Part shown: piece after piece, positions 1 to 10,504 of the stretch | How positions within the stretch are numbered: the stretch's first letter is position 1 | How the letters are laid out: the number at the start of each line of letters is the position of its first letter | Source: Pinus tabuliformis | Taxonomy: Eukaryota; Streptophyta; Pinopsida; Pinales; Pinaceae | Length of the DNA stretch: 64,000 bases | Reading direction: 5' to 3' | Assembly: GCA_031772625.1 (NCBI GenBank) | Contig: CM062813.1 | Coordinates: 765,762,720 to 765,826,719, forward strand | Notes under the pieces: model-generated | What the model was told of the DNA's origin: nothing | The model's database searches: none | The model's input: the letters and a program-made list of their open reading frames with translations, nothing else | Program-made: the position numbers and the translations under genes

Positions 1-486
1 TCCAAAATGATAAAATATCTCGCCTGGCTGTGTCTTGTGAAGGGTATCCGAGCTCTGGTTATTGATAAAGATAATTCTCCCAAGGTTTGTGGTATTGTTG
101 TTAGTTACTTTTGGTCACAAGATTTTTTTCATTGAAATATGACAAAATAATGTTATCATACAAGTACCTAATACACATTATCAGTTATGTTCTGGTTTCA
201 CTTGGATATGTTTTAACATAATTTCTCACACTATTCTACTTGTTGCAGTGGAATCCTCCTTCTTTAAGTGAAGTCACTGAAGAAAAGCTAGACTTGGTCT
301 TTAATCCACTTGATGAGGAACTTGAAATACAGCTACCACAAGAGGAGAGAATATCAAGGTTAAAGTCTACCCTTATTTGATTTGTTGTGTAGCATTTTAA
401 TGCCATTTTTAATCTTACAATTACCAATGAATTTCTCTTACAGGTGGGGAGGCAAATTTGAATGTTCAGGCTTCCATGTAGAGTAA
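1..486 (+). CDS. 3-hydroxyisobutyryl-CoA hydrolase-like protein, 3' end (partial)
   Basis: Three plus-strand exons, 1-84, 249-358 and 444-486, are joined by introns with GT...AG ends and consistent phase (phase 0, then phase 2). The peptide reads through IRALVIDKDNSPK, then WNPPSLSEVTEEKLDLVF, then RWGGKFECSGFHVE and stop TAA at 484-486. The segment RALVIDKDxxPKWxPPxL is the C-terminal signature of the plant HIBCH/CHY1 family, which hydrolyses 3-hydroxyisobutyryl-CoA in valine breakdown in mitochondria or peroxisomes. Only the last 79 or so codons lie in the window; the crotonase core and catalytic residues are upstream. In bases 1-40 the family-like reading appears to change frame just before GIRALV, so a one-base indel, an unseen splice site or pseudogenisation is possible. 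Family assignment is from remembered motifs, without a search. Confidence 0.65.
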
Positions 487-984
487 CTTCGCCACCTCTA
501 CCATGATAATTTGATTTGTTTTGACTAAGTAATGCCCAAGCTTGAGGCTCAATTATAACTTCCACTATTGTGAACCGCAGTCAGGCAAATATGCAAAGAA
601 TTTTATAAATATAGTAGAAAAGGATATCCCTTTTCCAAAATGGCAATATTTCATGAGATGGTACATCATATTTACAACAAAGTGCTTTACACTTAAGCCT
701 GAGTTTTAGTAAGGGTTGTAATCCACTGTATGTCAACATTTTATTAAAAAACTCCTTTGTCAAGATTCAACGCATAAGCAAGAAAGATATGGAAAAAATC
801 AGTAAGGATAAAAGCTTCTTTAAAGGATTAAATTTTTTCATTCAAGTTCATGAATAAAAGCTTCTTTAAAGTTTAAAGGGTTAAAATTTTTCATTAAGTT
901 GATAAATACAATTTTGGTTAAGGATTTCTTTTTAAAATTAATTAAGTTGGTCTAGTCTTGTCTTCTCTATCTGATTCATTTCAG
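487..984 (+). other. 3' flank of the hydrolase-like gene
   Basis: AT-rich DNA after the stop codon at 486. An AATAAA hexamer lies at 853-858, a possible poly(A) signal. A direct repeat of period about 46 occupies 808-900: the block beginning ATAAAAGCTTCTTTAAAG recurs at 808 and 854. No other gene is seen. Confidence 0.5.
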
Positions 985-1048
985 TTCATTGGATGATGGA
1001 ACAACCATTGATGCGGCTGCTTTGCCCTTTTATTTAGGATATCGATAA
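985..1048 (+). other. Candidate alternative terminal exon of the hydrolase-like gene
   Basis: A pyrimidine-rich stretch ending TTCAG at 980-984 precedes a short, less AT-rich open segment that ends in TAA at 1046-1048. Read in the phase left by the exon ending at 358, which leaves two bases, it encodes SSLDDGTTIDAAALPFYLGY then R and stop. Phase agreement has a one in three chance by luck, and no homology is recognised. It could be an alternative last exon, an exon relic or coincidence. Confidence 0.25.
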
Positions 1049-1163
1049 ACAAAGATGAAAGAAAATAGAATTAAGTTTTTTATTTTTAGTTCTATTTTCT
1101 AAATAAAAAATTAAAAAGTGGAATTATACATTATTATATTAATTTTTTTATCAGAAGAGTTTA

Positions 1164-1225
1164 AAAGTTTTTTGGGAAATATTTTTAATAGAAAAAAGTT
1201 TTTTGGGAAATATTTTTAATAGAAA
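1164..1225. repeat. 31-bp tandem duplication
   Basis: Two adjacent, essentially identical 31-bp units (1164-1194 and 1195-1225) containing GTTTTTTGGGAAATATTTTT. Recent local slippage or unequal exchange is the simple explanation. Confidence 0.85.
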
Positions 1226-1387
1226 TGTTTAGAAGTATTTTAGAATTTTTTTTTTAAGATAGATTTAGAAGTATTAAAAAATTGAATTTGTGAAATGAAC
1301 ACAAATGTATCTCATTTACTCTTTTTATTAGAAAAATTAGAAAATTTAACTTGGAAGATGGACAAATATGTGTTTTATTTATCTATA

Positions 1388-1720
1388 GTATTTTTTGAAA
1401 GTTTTAATATTAGGGAAATACCAATCTATATAGTTATCCATATAGTTTTCCTATAAGCATGGTGATCTATAGTTTTTCTTGGAAGTTCTAATATTAGGAT
1501 AACACCAATCCATATGGTTTTCCTACAAGCATGGTTAATGCACACATATTAGTCAACTCAGGATTGAGATCCTCCTCACCTAGAAAATTTAACTTGTGAG
1601 ATGGACAAAAATGTACCCCACTTTACATGATCTATAGTTTTTCTTGAAATTTCCAATATTAGGACAATGGAAAACCATATAGTTTTCCTATAAGCATGGT
1701 TATATCAATCAACTGGGGAT
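1388..1720. repeat. Diverged local direct repeats
   Basis: Blocks containing CATATAGTTTTCCTATAAGC and TTCTAATATTAGGA-like sequence recur near 1390-1460, 1468-1540 and 1628-1700. The phrase GGATTGAGATCCTCC recurs at about 1561 and 1718. Identity is partial. No coding capacity. Confidence 0.6.
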
Positions 1721-3334
1721 TGAGATCCTCCCCATCCAGATTCAATTGCAGTAAGCGACATGATAAGATTTGATGTAATGGCTTGGATAAAGAAATAATG
1801 ATATTTTCCATGTGAAAAAAAAGAACACATATCATGAAAAGAATATTTATTCTTTTCAACATTGCATACAACAATCTTAACTTATAAGAAACATGTATAA
1901 TTACAAGGACTAATCTAATATTATAGCTAACTTTGATGTTGTGAATCACTAGATTTTGACAACTAGAGGGAATTTTGTTAGAATATTAGACTACTAATTA
2001 TATAACCGATTCCGTACTTGATCCATATTACCAACGTGAAATAGGGAATTGGAAATATTAGAATAATCAACTTCATTAGAAAGGAAAACATTGCTAAGGG
2101 ACCCCCCTTTGAACCATAGGCAACCTCCATGCATCTTGCTCTTGTGCTAAGCAACCATCATGACAAATCTATTTGCATTTGTTAGTGTAGTGCTTTAGTT
2201 TGATTGCTGGTTGATGTAGTAATTTGCAATATCACCTATCACCTATAGTGATTACTGCCTCATGTGCTTCCACAACACTATAATCTTAAATATTATCAAT
2301 CAATGTATTTATTGCTTCCCATGTTCTTTGTAATGTTATGTCCATGCATTTTTATCGCTACCTCTTTTGATAGGATAGCCCATTTTTATCACTACCTTGT
2401 CTAAAGAGGATCCATGCATCCGTTGTAAGTATGCATTTTCTACATAACTTAATAGGATCCTTACATCCATTGAAAGTCTTGCGTCTAATCTCGACATCCA
2501 TTGCCAAGTGCATTCACTACAATATAATATTATGCTTGCATCATTCACAAGTGTAGCATCCACTATGGATGGGGAATCAGTCTTGCATCTAGCATGAGAC
2601 AATGTACCCATTGTTTGCATCCATGTTTGGAAACTTGTTATATATCCATTATACACATGCACTTGAATTTTGAATTGTGACATATCTCCTATCAATACTT
2701 CTCATCCTTGTTAACATTAGTGCACACATTTAATCTCTAGTTAAAAGCTAACTCCACAAGTTCTTCTTGAACTTATTAACTAAGTCATCATACATGGAAC
2801 AATCTCCTATCAACCCTTCTACAAGGTGAACTTGCATAAATAAACCTCACTCAAGCATGTTTAACATGCCACCACATTTGTGTTTTGCTCAAGTACAAAT
2901 CCCTTAAAATTTTCCCATCAAACTTACTATATATATGGGGCTAAGCATCTTGAAACCTTGTATTGACTCAAGCACTAACTCGCCTTCATATTAGTTCCTT
3001 ATGGTGCTTTGAGTAGGTTGATTGTAGCATGGCTAAATCATGATTGTGCATAATTTTCTAATTCTCCACTTCTACTAAGGTATAAGAACATGGGTGCATA
3101 ACATTGAATTTAATACCAATCCAAGTTTCTACCTCTTAACATAACCCTTCCCTAATCTAAGATATTCCATCTTAACAAGACACTTTTAAAAATTTTCAAC
3201 TTGACACTTCTTCTTTTCAAACAAATGTAATTCTAAGTTGGGGTAATATATGGAGAATGCCTCCCAGCCCAATAGTGGGGGAATGTAATTCCTAATTCCG
3301 ACTAACATTGTCTTGTTTCAAAACTTTCATTTGT
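1721..3334. other. Intergenic AT-rich DNA, nothing assigned
   Basis: No exon-like run, RNA gene or element end could be recognised on either strand. Open frames here are short and have no recognisable motif. Confidence 0.5.
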
Positions 3335-3679
3335 TAGGCAAATTAATTGTCTTAATAAAATAAGTCAATTGTTCACACATAACTTATCAATTAGGGTAAG
3401 TATGCTTTTTTCAAGGTTATAATGCACAATATATGCATGCAACAATTGTTAACTAACAATGCCTAATTCCTAATTATCGCTAAGCTTTCCTCCACAAGGA
3501 CTTGGCACTCAATCAAACCAAGATTGTTGTAACTCTTCACACTTGTAGGAATGGAAATCAATTCAACAAAAGTCTCATTATCAAACCCACACTTGCATGA
3601 AAATGACAATCTAGACACAATTATGTTGGGAATGAAATTACACTTGCAGAATAAAATAACATTCATCTACTCTAACATC
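3335..3679. repeat. Dispersed repeat R1, copy 1, left part
   Basis: This stretch aligns, at roughly 75-80 percent by eye, with 37,690-38,020 (shared blocks AATTAATTGT, AAGTCAATTG, CTAATTATCGCT, AACTCTTCACACTTG, GGAATGGAAATCAATT). The alignment stops at 3,679, where LINE-1 begins, and resumes at 10,505. The nature of R1 is unknown: no coding frame and no terminal repeats were seen. Confidence 0.8.
3661..3679. repeat. LINE-1 target-site duplication, left
   Basis: ATTCATCTACTCTAACATC, identical to 10,505-10,523. It directly abuts the poly(T) at 3,680, the poly(A) of the minus-strand element. Confidence 0.92.
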
Positions 3680-3769
3680 TTTTTTTTGGTCAAGTAACAG
3701 TGGAGCCTTCTATTAACCACAATAAATATTACATATATTACATGTCTTTACAAGTGTAAAGACGAACAA

Positions 3770-4467
3770 GGGATAACCCGATGAAGATTAACCCGAAACA
3801 AACCCGAAACCTTATGCCTTAGTCTTACATCTAAACCTCTGCCCATTATCCAACCCGATGGCCATTCGATAAGACCTCCCGTGATCCAACGGTCGTTAAA
3901 GAAATCGCTTCGGAGATATGCGCGACCTTTACCAGCTTTATGGAGCCGACAGGGTAAATAAACTGTCAACGTATAAAACTTCGGGTCCATTCTTGGCCTT
4001 AACCTCCTCCCATGTTGAAACCCGATGTCCCTTCGATCCGGATCCCATAAGATCCGACGGTCACAAACACTATCGCCTCGGCAACAAGCGCCCCTTTTAC
4101 ACGGTTCACGGACCCGATAAATATTATGAGCCATTGGTTTATAAATGTTCGGGTTCGGTCTGAGACTTAACCTTCGATTACTTTTAGAACCCGAAATCCA
4201 TACGATTAGGTCCCGGTTGATCTGACGGTCCTCTGCGATATTGGATCGGAAACTTGCATGGTCTTTACCTTTTTTTACGGTCCCGATGAAGATTATGAAC
4301 CACTGATCTAAAATCTTCGGGTCCGCTTGATTAGTTAACCTTTGGTCACTTTCCCACCCGATATCCATACGATGGCGAAGGCTATCAAGATCTGTGGTTG
4401 GCGACCTGCTAAGAAGCCTGCTGTTTACCAAGTGCCCCTTCCCTGTAGAAAGCTCTGTTTTACGCAT
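3770..4467 (-). repeat. 168-bp tandem repeat in the LINE-1 3' region with an open 239-codon frame
   Basis: Three full units start at 3,852, 4,019 and 4,188 (spacing 167 and 169), with partial units on both sides (from 4,355, and left of 3,852). Shared blocks are AACCCGA, a GATCCGACGGTC-like core, and a (T)TCGGGTCC block. On the minus strand a frame from ATG at 4,467 to a stop at 3,748 stays open through all units, because the unit is about 56 codons. The encoded repeat keeps D-I-G...R near its start and DR...LI.W near its end, but amino-acid identity between units is low. It is GC-richer than its surroundings. It lies immediately 3' of the ORF2 RNase H and could be a non-coding 3' UTR repeat or a former third ORF; no family is recognised. 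Confidence 0.8.
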
Positions 4468-4484
4468 TTTTGAGGGATCAACGG

Positions 4485-5060
4485 TTAAGAAATACTTTCG
4501 CTTCCGCTCACTCCTGCTTCCACTGGTCTTATTTCTTGTTCATTCTTGATATTCTGGTAGGTCTCCATGTCTTTGGCCGCATGTGTTTGACAATCCTCAC
4601 GCAATTTTCTGGAGGGTGTTGAATCCCACTCATACCTGCTGTAACTTTCTTTGCATAATGCTCCTTCATTCGCCAGATGATCAGCTAGCATATTGGCTTT
4701 CCTTCGCACGTGAATGAAGCTAACCATTCTCAGGGTTTGTAGGTGGGTATGAATGCGCTGAAAGACCTACAAAAGCCGCCAATGCTTTGAAACTTCTCTC
4801 GGTGCTTTTCCATTACAAATCTTCTTGACGGCATTAATAATCAGTTCAGAGTCTGCTTCAATGATGGCATTATGTAAATTTGACTCGATCAGTATTTCCA
4901 AGCATTGCTCTAAGGCCATGAGCTCCGCCATGTTATTAGTGGCAGTCCCCAAATGACTATGAAAGATAACCTTAATGCACCCCTACTCATCTCTGATGAC
5001 CCCTCAAAAACCAGCCATCCCTGGGTTACCTTAAGAGGCTCCATCAATATTGAATTTCAA
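4485..5060 (-). pseudogene. LINE-1 ORF2 C-terminal RNase H domain, broken
   Basis: Minus-strand translation shows the RNase H landmarks GNPGMAGF, NNMAELMALEQCLEI (catalytic Glu region), IIEADSELIINAV (Asp region) and FIHVRRKANMLADHLANEG (final Asp region). Three in-frame stops interrupt the first 25 codons (in GAS-stop-GNPG, AGF-stop-GVIRDE and DE-stop-GC), and a stop precedes the last helix. A C-terminal RNase H of this kind is typical of plant L1 LINEs and removes RNA from the RNA-DNA hybrid. The copy cannot make the intact protein. Confidence 0.85.
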
Positions 5061-5312
5061 GAAACCATGAGGAGGAGGTTGTCAGATGTCTTTACTAGCA
5101 TTTATCTGTCTCACACCCTTGTTTATGCTCTGGGGAACTAGCGAATTGAGACCCAACTGCAACAGTATACGAGCGTCCTGGGGTAGAGTAGGGTCCTCAG
5201 GAGGTCTTCCTAAAAGGGCTCCAACAATGTCTTTGAGCTGTCTTAATATTTGTGCAATAATGTTATGGGTTGAGCTAGTTTTATTCTTGAAAATCCTGCC
5301 ATTGCGTTCTTT

Positions 5313-6299
5313 CTAGACATCCCAGATTAAGAAGCCTGGAACCAGAGTCCAAGCTTTGTTGATGATTTCATTGCCTGAGAAGTCTTTTCTCCAATTCTTC
5401 AAGGTGTTGGTAATACTGAGTCTGTCCCTATTAGTATGCCTGAAGATTGAGGCCACCCAATCCCACAAGGAAGAGGTAAAAGGGTAGAGGTTGAGTAAGT
5501 GTTCCATTGTCTCCTCTTGTGAACCACATAGATGGCATTTGGATGGGCCAACAAAACCCCTTTTCAGAAGATTTTCCCAAGTTAGAATTTTCTTTTGTTG
5601 AACCAACCACATAAACAACTTTATTTTCATCCAATGCTGGTGCTGCCAAAGGTCCTTCCATACCTTATCTGGGTTTTGATAATCAAACCCTAGGGCTATT
5701 CGTTTAGCTTCTTTGAGGTTAAAGTTACCTTCTGTGTTTCTTCCCCATCTCAGTTGGTCAGACGATGATGATACCAAAATCTTCCTCTGTTCCAAGTCCT
5801 GAGCAAGAGAGCTTGCCTAAGCTTTCAAAGGGTTCTCTTCACTGTAGCCCAGATCCTTCCATATTCTCCATTTACCATTGTTCCTTGCTTGATCCCAAAA
5901 GTCACTTACCATGCATAAGCCTTTGTTGTCAATGTCATTATTGAGAGTGGTTAGTTCTGCCCTAAACAAATTTGGTTCCTGCTACTAGTTGTCCTCCCAG
6001 AATCTTGTTAGGTTCCCAGCTCGGATCTCCCAAAAGCTGTGCTGCTGGACAATGGCTCTGTTTTCCCAAGCCAGATTCCAAATGTGGGAGCCCTTGATAA
6101 GCCTAGACATTTGAATATGATCCCTCTCCTGCCAATTATTTGCGTATTTCTGTTTCCAAAGCTTGGCCCAAGGGGTTGCCGATTCCTTAAGCCACCTCCA
6201 CCAAAGTTTAGCACCCAAAACTCTGCTGAGGGTTTCAGGGTCATGAAGCCCCAAACCACCATGGGCCTTAGGTTTGCAGATCTTGTCCCAAGCTACCAA
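5313..6299 (-). pseudogene. LINE-1 ORF2 connection region and zf-RVT zinc-binding domain
   Basis: The upstream part (6,299-5,985) contains MVAWDKICKPKAHGGLGLHD and AKLWWRWL, the usual sequence between RT thumb and zinc-binding region in plant LINE ORF2. The downstream part (5,795-5,313) contains WKDLWQHQHWMKIKLFMWL followed by KCHLCGSQEETMEHLL, the zf-RVT CxxC plus His. The final Cys of that zinc site is replaced in NLYPF. A stop and frame changes separate the blocks. Confidence 0.85.
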
Positions 6300-6375
6300 A
6301 GCCCATTTCTTTTTCTCTTCCCCTTTGCCCCAAAGAAAATCTCTTTGAATGTTCCTGATCTATTGCATAACTCCT

Positions 6376-7410
6376 TTAGGAGCAGGAAGAGCTGACATCA
6401 TAAAAATGGGTATGACATGCATGATAGCCTCTGTAAGCACAAGGCCCCCTGCCAAATTCAAAGATCTGTGTCCATTTCCTGATCCTATCTTGAAGTTTGT
6501 TAATTACCAGCTCCCACACTCCCCTACTTAGAGGTTTGTTCGTAAGAGGGATTCCAAGGTACTTAGAAGGTAACTGATCCCTTTGAAACCCTAGAATTAT
6601 GGTGAGGTTTCTCTGAATAACAATATCAGTGTTAAAAAAGAAAACTTTTGATTTGTCAAGGCTTACCTTTGTACCAGTGTCAAGGCTTACCTCTGTACCA
6701 GCGGCCATAGCAAAGTCGTTCAAGATTTGTTTAAAAGCTTTGGCTTCCTTGATTGTGGGAATGCCCTGCAACATAGTGTCATCCACAAATTGTTGGTGAG
6801 TTGAAGCAGCTCCATCTATGGTTAGTTTCAGTCCCTGGATTCTTCCTTCAACACTTGCACTTTTTATCGCTCTGCCTAGTCCTTCCATCATGAGCACAAA
6901 GAGGAAGGGGGAAAGCGGATCTCCTTGTCTGAGACCCCTAGAAGGTAGAAAGGTTATGGAGGGTGAGCCATTAAGCAGGATTGAAAAGCTAGCCGTGGAT
7001 ACCAGGGCCATAACCCATCTAATCCAGTTGTGGTCGAAACCATAAGCTCTCAGCATTGCCCTGATGTAAGACCAGCTTAGCTTGTCATAAGCTTTCGCTA
7101 GGTCAAGCTGTATAATCATACCAGCTTGCTTATTGCTTTTAAGAGAGTGTACCATCTCATGAGCTTGTATGATGTTATTGAGAATCTGTCTTCCTTCCAC
7201 ATAACCAGTTTGCTCCTCTGAGACAAGAGCTGGAAGAAGTGGCTTGAGTCTGTTAGCGATCACTTTGGAAATAATCTTGTACACCACATTACATAAAGCT
7301 ATGGGTCTGAATCTGTCCGGTGTCATAGCTTTTTCCTGCTTTGGAATCAAAGCTATGAAAGAGGCATTGAGAGCCTTCAAAACCATTCTGGATCTTCTGG
7401 AGTCTTCCAC
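6376..7410 (-). pseudogene. LINE-1 ORF2 reverse transcriptase domain
   Basis: A 344-codon open block shows the L1 RT series: ASFIALIPKQEKA, RFRPIALCNVVYKIISKVIA, EQTGYVEGRQI, QLDLAKAYDKLSW (first catalytic Asp), SRGLRQGDPLSPFLF and HQQFVDDTML (FVDD active site). RT copies element RNA into DNA at the nicked target. A short internal duplication is visible in AAGTEVSLDTGTKVSLDKSK, where EVSLD and KVSLD repeat (codons near 6,660-6,710). Flanking stops separate this block from endonuclease and zinc domain. Confidence 0.92.
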
Positions 7411-7440
7411 TACATCAAGGATGTCTTGTTTGACTGTTTT

Positions 7441-8130
7441 CTAGCATGCCTTGAAGAAGTCCACATTGAATCCATCCGGGCCAGGAGCTTTCCCATTTTG
7501 CATCTCATTGATAACTTCACTGACCTCATCTTTAGACACTGGCCTGTTAAGATTGTGATTGTCTTCCCTTGTTACAAGCTTGGGAATGTACTTCGTGAAA
7601 TTGTTAATGAACCATGACCTGTCTAAGAGAGGCTCCTTTGCAATGCTAAGGAAGTGTTGTACTAGGACAAATTCCATTTCTTTGTGGGAGACAAGCTCTT
7701 TCCCTTGAAAATCTCTGAGTTTTGAAATTCTGTTATTTGACCTGTGATCCAAAGTTGATTTATGAAAAAAATTGTGTTTTTTCCCCTTCTCTAATCCACT
7801 GCACTCTAGATTTCTGCCTCCAGAATATTTCCTCTTGGATGCACTTAGCTTCCCGTTCCTTTTGAAGAGAGTCAGCTTGAGTTTTCATTTCCTCGGTAAA
7901 ACCATATGTGATTATGATTTGATTAATCCCCTAGAGTTTCTATTCAACTTCTCTTTTGGCTTTAAAAATATTACCAAACTCTTTTTTGTTCCAATCTTTG
8001 AGTCTAGATTTGATGTGTTTAAGTCTTTGTTGCAGCATAAACATTTTAGTGCCTTGAATGGGCAAATCTTCCATCCACCATATGTCAATATTGCTGGTGA
8101 AGTCCGGGTGAGAGAGCTAGACATTTTCAA
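7441..8130 (-). pseudogene. LINE-1 ORF2 endonuclease-RT linker
   Basis: Two open blocks in different frames (8,130-7,912 and 7,752-7,441) contain DHRSNNRISKLRDFQGKEL and EVINEMQNGKAPGPDGFNVD, the conserved linker just before RT (KAPGPDGF is nearly invariant in L1 RT). The interval between them has lost its frame. Poly-Glu-like and low-complexity strings are absent. The breaks mark indels after insertion. Confidence 0.75.
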
Positions 8131-8176
8131 ACCTAAAAGGTCTGTTCCTTGGTGTACCTATAAATGTGGCTTCAAG

Positions 8177-8872
8177 CTAGACAGGCCAGTGGTCCGAGCC
8201 TCCAAAGGGAAGGATTAGAGCTGTCATGTCAAGGCCTGTGAGAAGGAGGTCCTCTAAGATTAAGAATCTATCTAGTTTAGAGGCAACTTGAGAAGCCCCT
8301 CCTCTCTTATTGTTCCAGGTGAAAGTGCCATTTATTGTTTCAGCATCCACTAGTCTCATTTTATTTATGAAGTTCAAGAAGGCAATGGAGTCTCTGCCTA
8401 GTGTTTTGGTGCCACCTTTCTTCTCTGTAAGAGATTTGATCATGTTGAAATCCCTTGCCAGAATCCATGGCATATCAAGATATCTCTCTCTTAGCTCCTC
8501 AAGGGAGGTGAGAAGCTTGAGTTTGTCTTCTAGTTTTTGAGGACCATAGACATTTGTAATCATGTAAGTCTCCCTATCACCCAAAGGCTGAATCACCAGT
8601 GATAGATAGTTCTTGGACGCTTTCGCATCCAGGATTCCAAGTTTTTGGGGATCCCAAAGCGTAAGAATCCCTCCTGCCGAGTTATCTGCCTTAACCTCTA
8701 GATACTCATACTTGCTTAACCATTTACTTTGTATTTCTCTGATCTTGTCCATCAAACACTTAGTTTCCTGAATAAAAACCATATCTGGTTTTTCTTCTTT
8801 TATTCTACTGCTAAGATTTCTTTGTTTCCTTTTACTTCCTAGGCCCCTAATGTTCCAAGTTGTGAGCTTCAT
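8177..8872 (-). pseudogene. LINE-1 ORF2 N-terminal AP-type endonuclease
   Basis: ATG at 8,872-8,870 starts MKLTTWNIRGLGSKRKQRNL, the N-terminus of L1 endonucleases. Motifs in order are WNIRGLG (Asn), FIQETK (catalytic Glu), ITNVYGP, ARDFNMI (usually GDFN, here with Ala in the Gly position), TWNNKR, SKLDRFL and GGSDHWPV (Asp-His pair). The enzyme nicks genomic DNA to prime reverse transcription. The start overlaps the apparent ORF1 stop in a TAATG. The frame is open for 231 codons, the longest intact enzyme domain after RT. Confidence 0.9.
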
Positions 8873-10413
8873 TAAGAAAGGTTTGTAAAGGAGTAGTTGG
8901 TGAGATCTCTCATCTTACCTGAGTTAATCATGAGTTTTCCACATTCGGTCAGCAGCTCATTTTGTCTTTTCCTTCCTCTTTTCCTACCCGGATTCTTGGA
9001 AGATTGCCCCGGTGTTTCCTCTTGTTTTCAGCCCTCTATTCTCCTGCCTGTCATGGTTTCTCTTGACTCCAGAGCCCTTCGATTGGGATCTCCAGAGGAA
9101 GATCTGTTGAACCCTGTCAAACTCCTCCTTTGGCAGGGAGTCAACCCCTTTGGCAATACCCTGCTCCAGAAAATTTTCTAGATCTAAGTTCTCCCTCTCA
9201 AGAATCTCCTGCAGTTCATGGTCCTCCGTTCCCGCCTCACTTGGGGTCATCTCATGGTCCCTATTGAGCTCCATAATGCTTGGTAGATCATCCTTTTGCT
9301 GGCCGTTCTCTAGTATATCCTCCATGCTAGCATCCCTATCCTTCTCATTGGTATTAGTCTTCGCTTCCTGGTTTGCCTCGTTGTTTCCATCTTCTTCTTC
9401 TAACATTTTGAAATTGTTGTGTCTTGGTTGCTCGTCCTCGTTGATTTTCTTTTGGTACCGTTTTCCTCCTTTCCCTTTGCCCCCCACCTTAGTGAAACCC
9501 TCAGGATCTTTTCTTGTGGTGGTTTTTATGTTGCTCTCCAGTTTGTTTGATGGGAAGTCCCTGTATAGGTGCCTGTGTTCATGGAATTTACAACATCTGA
9601 ATGGGACATGTTCATAGTCCACCGCCTGCACCCATTCTTCATCATATACTTCTAAAATGATCTCGTCCGGAAGTGCCCCAGATAAGTCCATTTCCACACA
9701 GATCCGGGCAAAAGAGGTGTATTTACCTCTTAGAGTCGCATTCGATATTTTTATAAAATGCCCTAGTTTATTACCGATAGCCTTTAAAGACTCTGACAAC
9801 CAATAATCTAAAGGAAGGGAGTATAGTCTTATCCATACCGGTACTGAAGTGAACATTTCTCGTTCTGGGACAAAGTTCATCACCCATGGTCGCATGTAAA
9901 GGCCTGCAGCAACGTAAAAATAGGGTCCTCCCTCGAACACTCTGTCTTTATCTTCTAAGCTCGTGAACACCACAGTAAAGAAGCCCTTGGATCCAAGGTG
10001 AAAGTTTATTACCCCTTCGGTTTTCAGTGGTTCCTTATCCATACATGTAAGGCCTTTTCCGTCGGCCAAATCCCCATAAATTTGCACATAACTGTGTGTT
10101 CCGCCATGTGTTCTCTATGCACCTGTAGCGCTGGGTCACTTAAAACAACCCGAGGAATAATGGTCAACTTGGGTTTACAGACCCCTGTCGCACTCATAGG
10201 TGTAGCTTTCTGACTGCTACCCTCTTTCCTTTTCTCCCTGCTATCTTCCTCATGATTTTCTTTCTGTCCATGAGGTTTGATATTTCCTGTGTTAGTATCC
10301 TCAGTTATCACCTCCGGTGGTTTCTTGAAGTGATGTAGACCAGTTCCCTTGCTTCTGTTCGTAGCTATTTGACTGTAGGAGGGAGCAGAACTCCCTCCTC
10401 CACGACCCACCAT
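8873..10413 (-). pseudogene. LINE-1 ORF1, DUF4283 and zinc-knuckle RNA-binding protein
   Basis: ATG at 10,413 begins MVGRGGGSSAPSYSQIA; after about 120 codons the frame shifts in the overlap 10,087-10,024. The second block reads FFTVVFTSLEDKDRVFEGGP, MRPWVMNF, VPVWIRLYSLPLDYW and FARICVEMDL, the DUF4283 module of plant LINE and related proteins, then a decayed zinc knuckle (FRCCKFHEHRHLYRDFP, missing the last Cys) and an acidic, Lys-rich tail. A frame break near 8,990 gives a premature stop; in the neighbouring frame the tail runs to TAA at 8,874-8,872, overlapping the ORF2 ATG. ORF1 packages element RNA in known LINEs. Confidence 0.88.
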
Positions 10414-10504
10414 GGTTACCAGCTGCCAAACCCTAACTCAAACCCTAGTTCAGATTGCAGATCCCTCCCTCTCTTGAAAGAGGACAATTTCACATGGATT
10501 TCCT

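Larger units (their letters stand above)
3680..10504 (-). mobile_element. LINE-1: full-length plant L1 retrotransposon, decayed
   Basis: A 6.8-kb minus-strand non-LTR retrotransposon bounded by a perfect 19-bp target-site duplication. From 5' (right) to 3' (left) it has a GC-rich 5' UTR (10,414-10,504), ORF1 with DUF4283 and a decayed zinc knuckle, ORF2 with AP endonuclease, reverse transcriptase, zf-RVT and RNase H, a 168-bp tandem repeat in the 3' region, and a short poly(A) of 8. Both ORFs carry frameshifts and stops, so this copy is immobile. The other R1 copy at 37,690-38,310 carries the site uninterrupted, which supports insertion at this exact point. Confidence 0.95.

Noticed and set aside
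3918-4163. Plus-strand open frame across the LINE-1 168-bp repeat
   Set aside because: Open on the opposite strand of the repeat only through part of it; the minus frame is longer and in the element sense.
9150-9617. 155-codon plus-strand open frame rich in Ser, Phe and Leu
   Set aside because: It is the antisense shadow of the LINE-1 ORF1 charged tail; Glu/Lys-rich coding gives Ser/Phe/Leu on the other strand.
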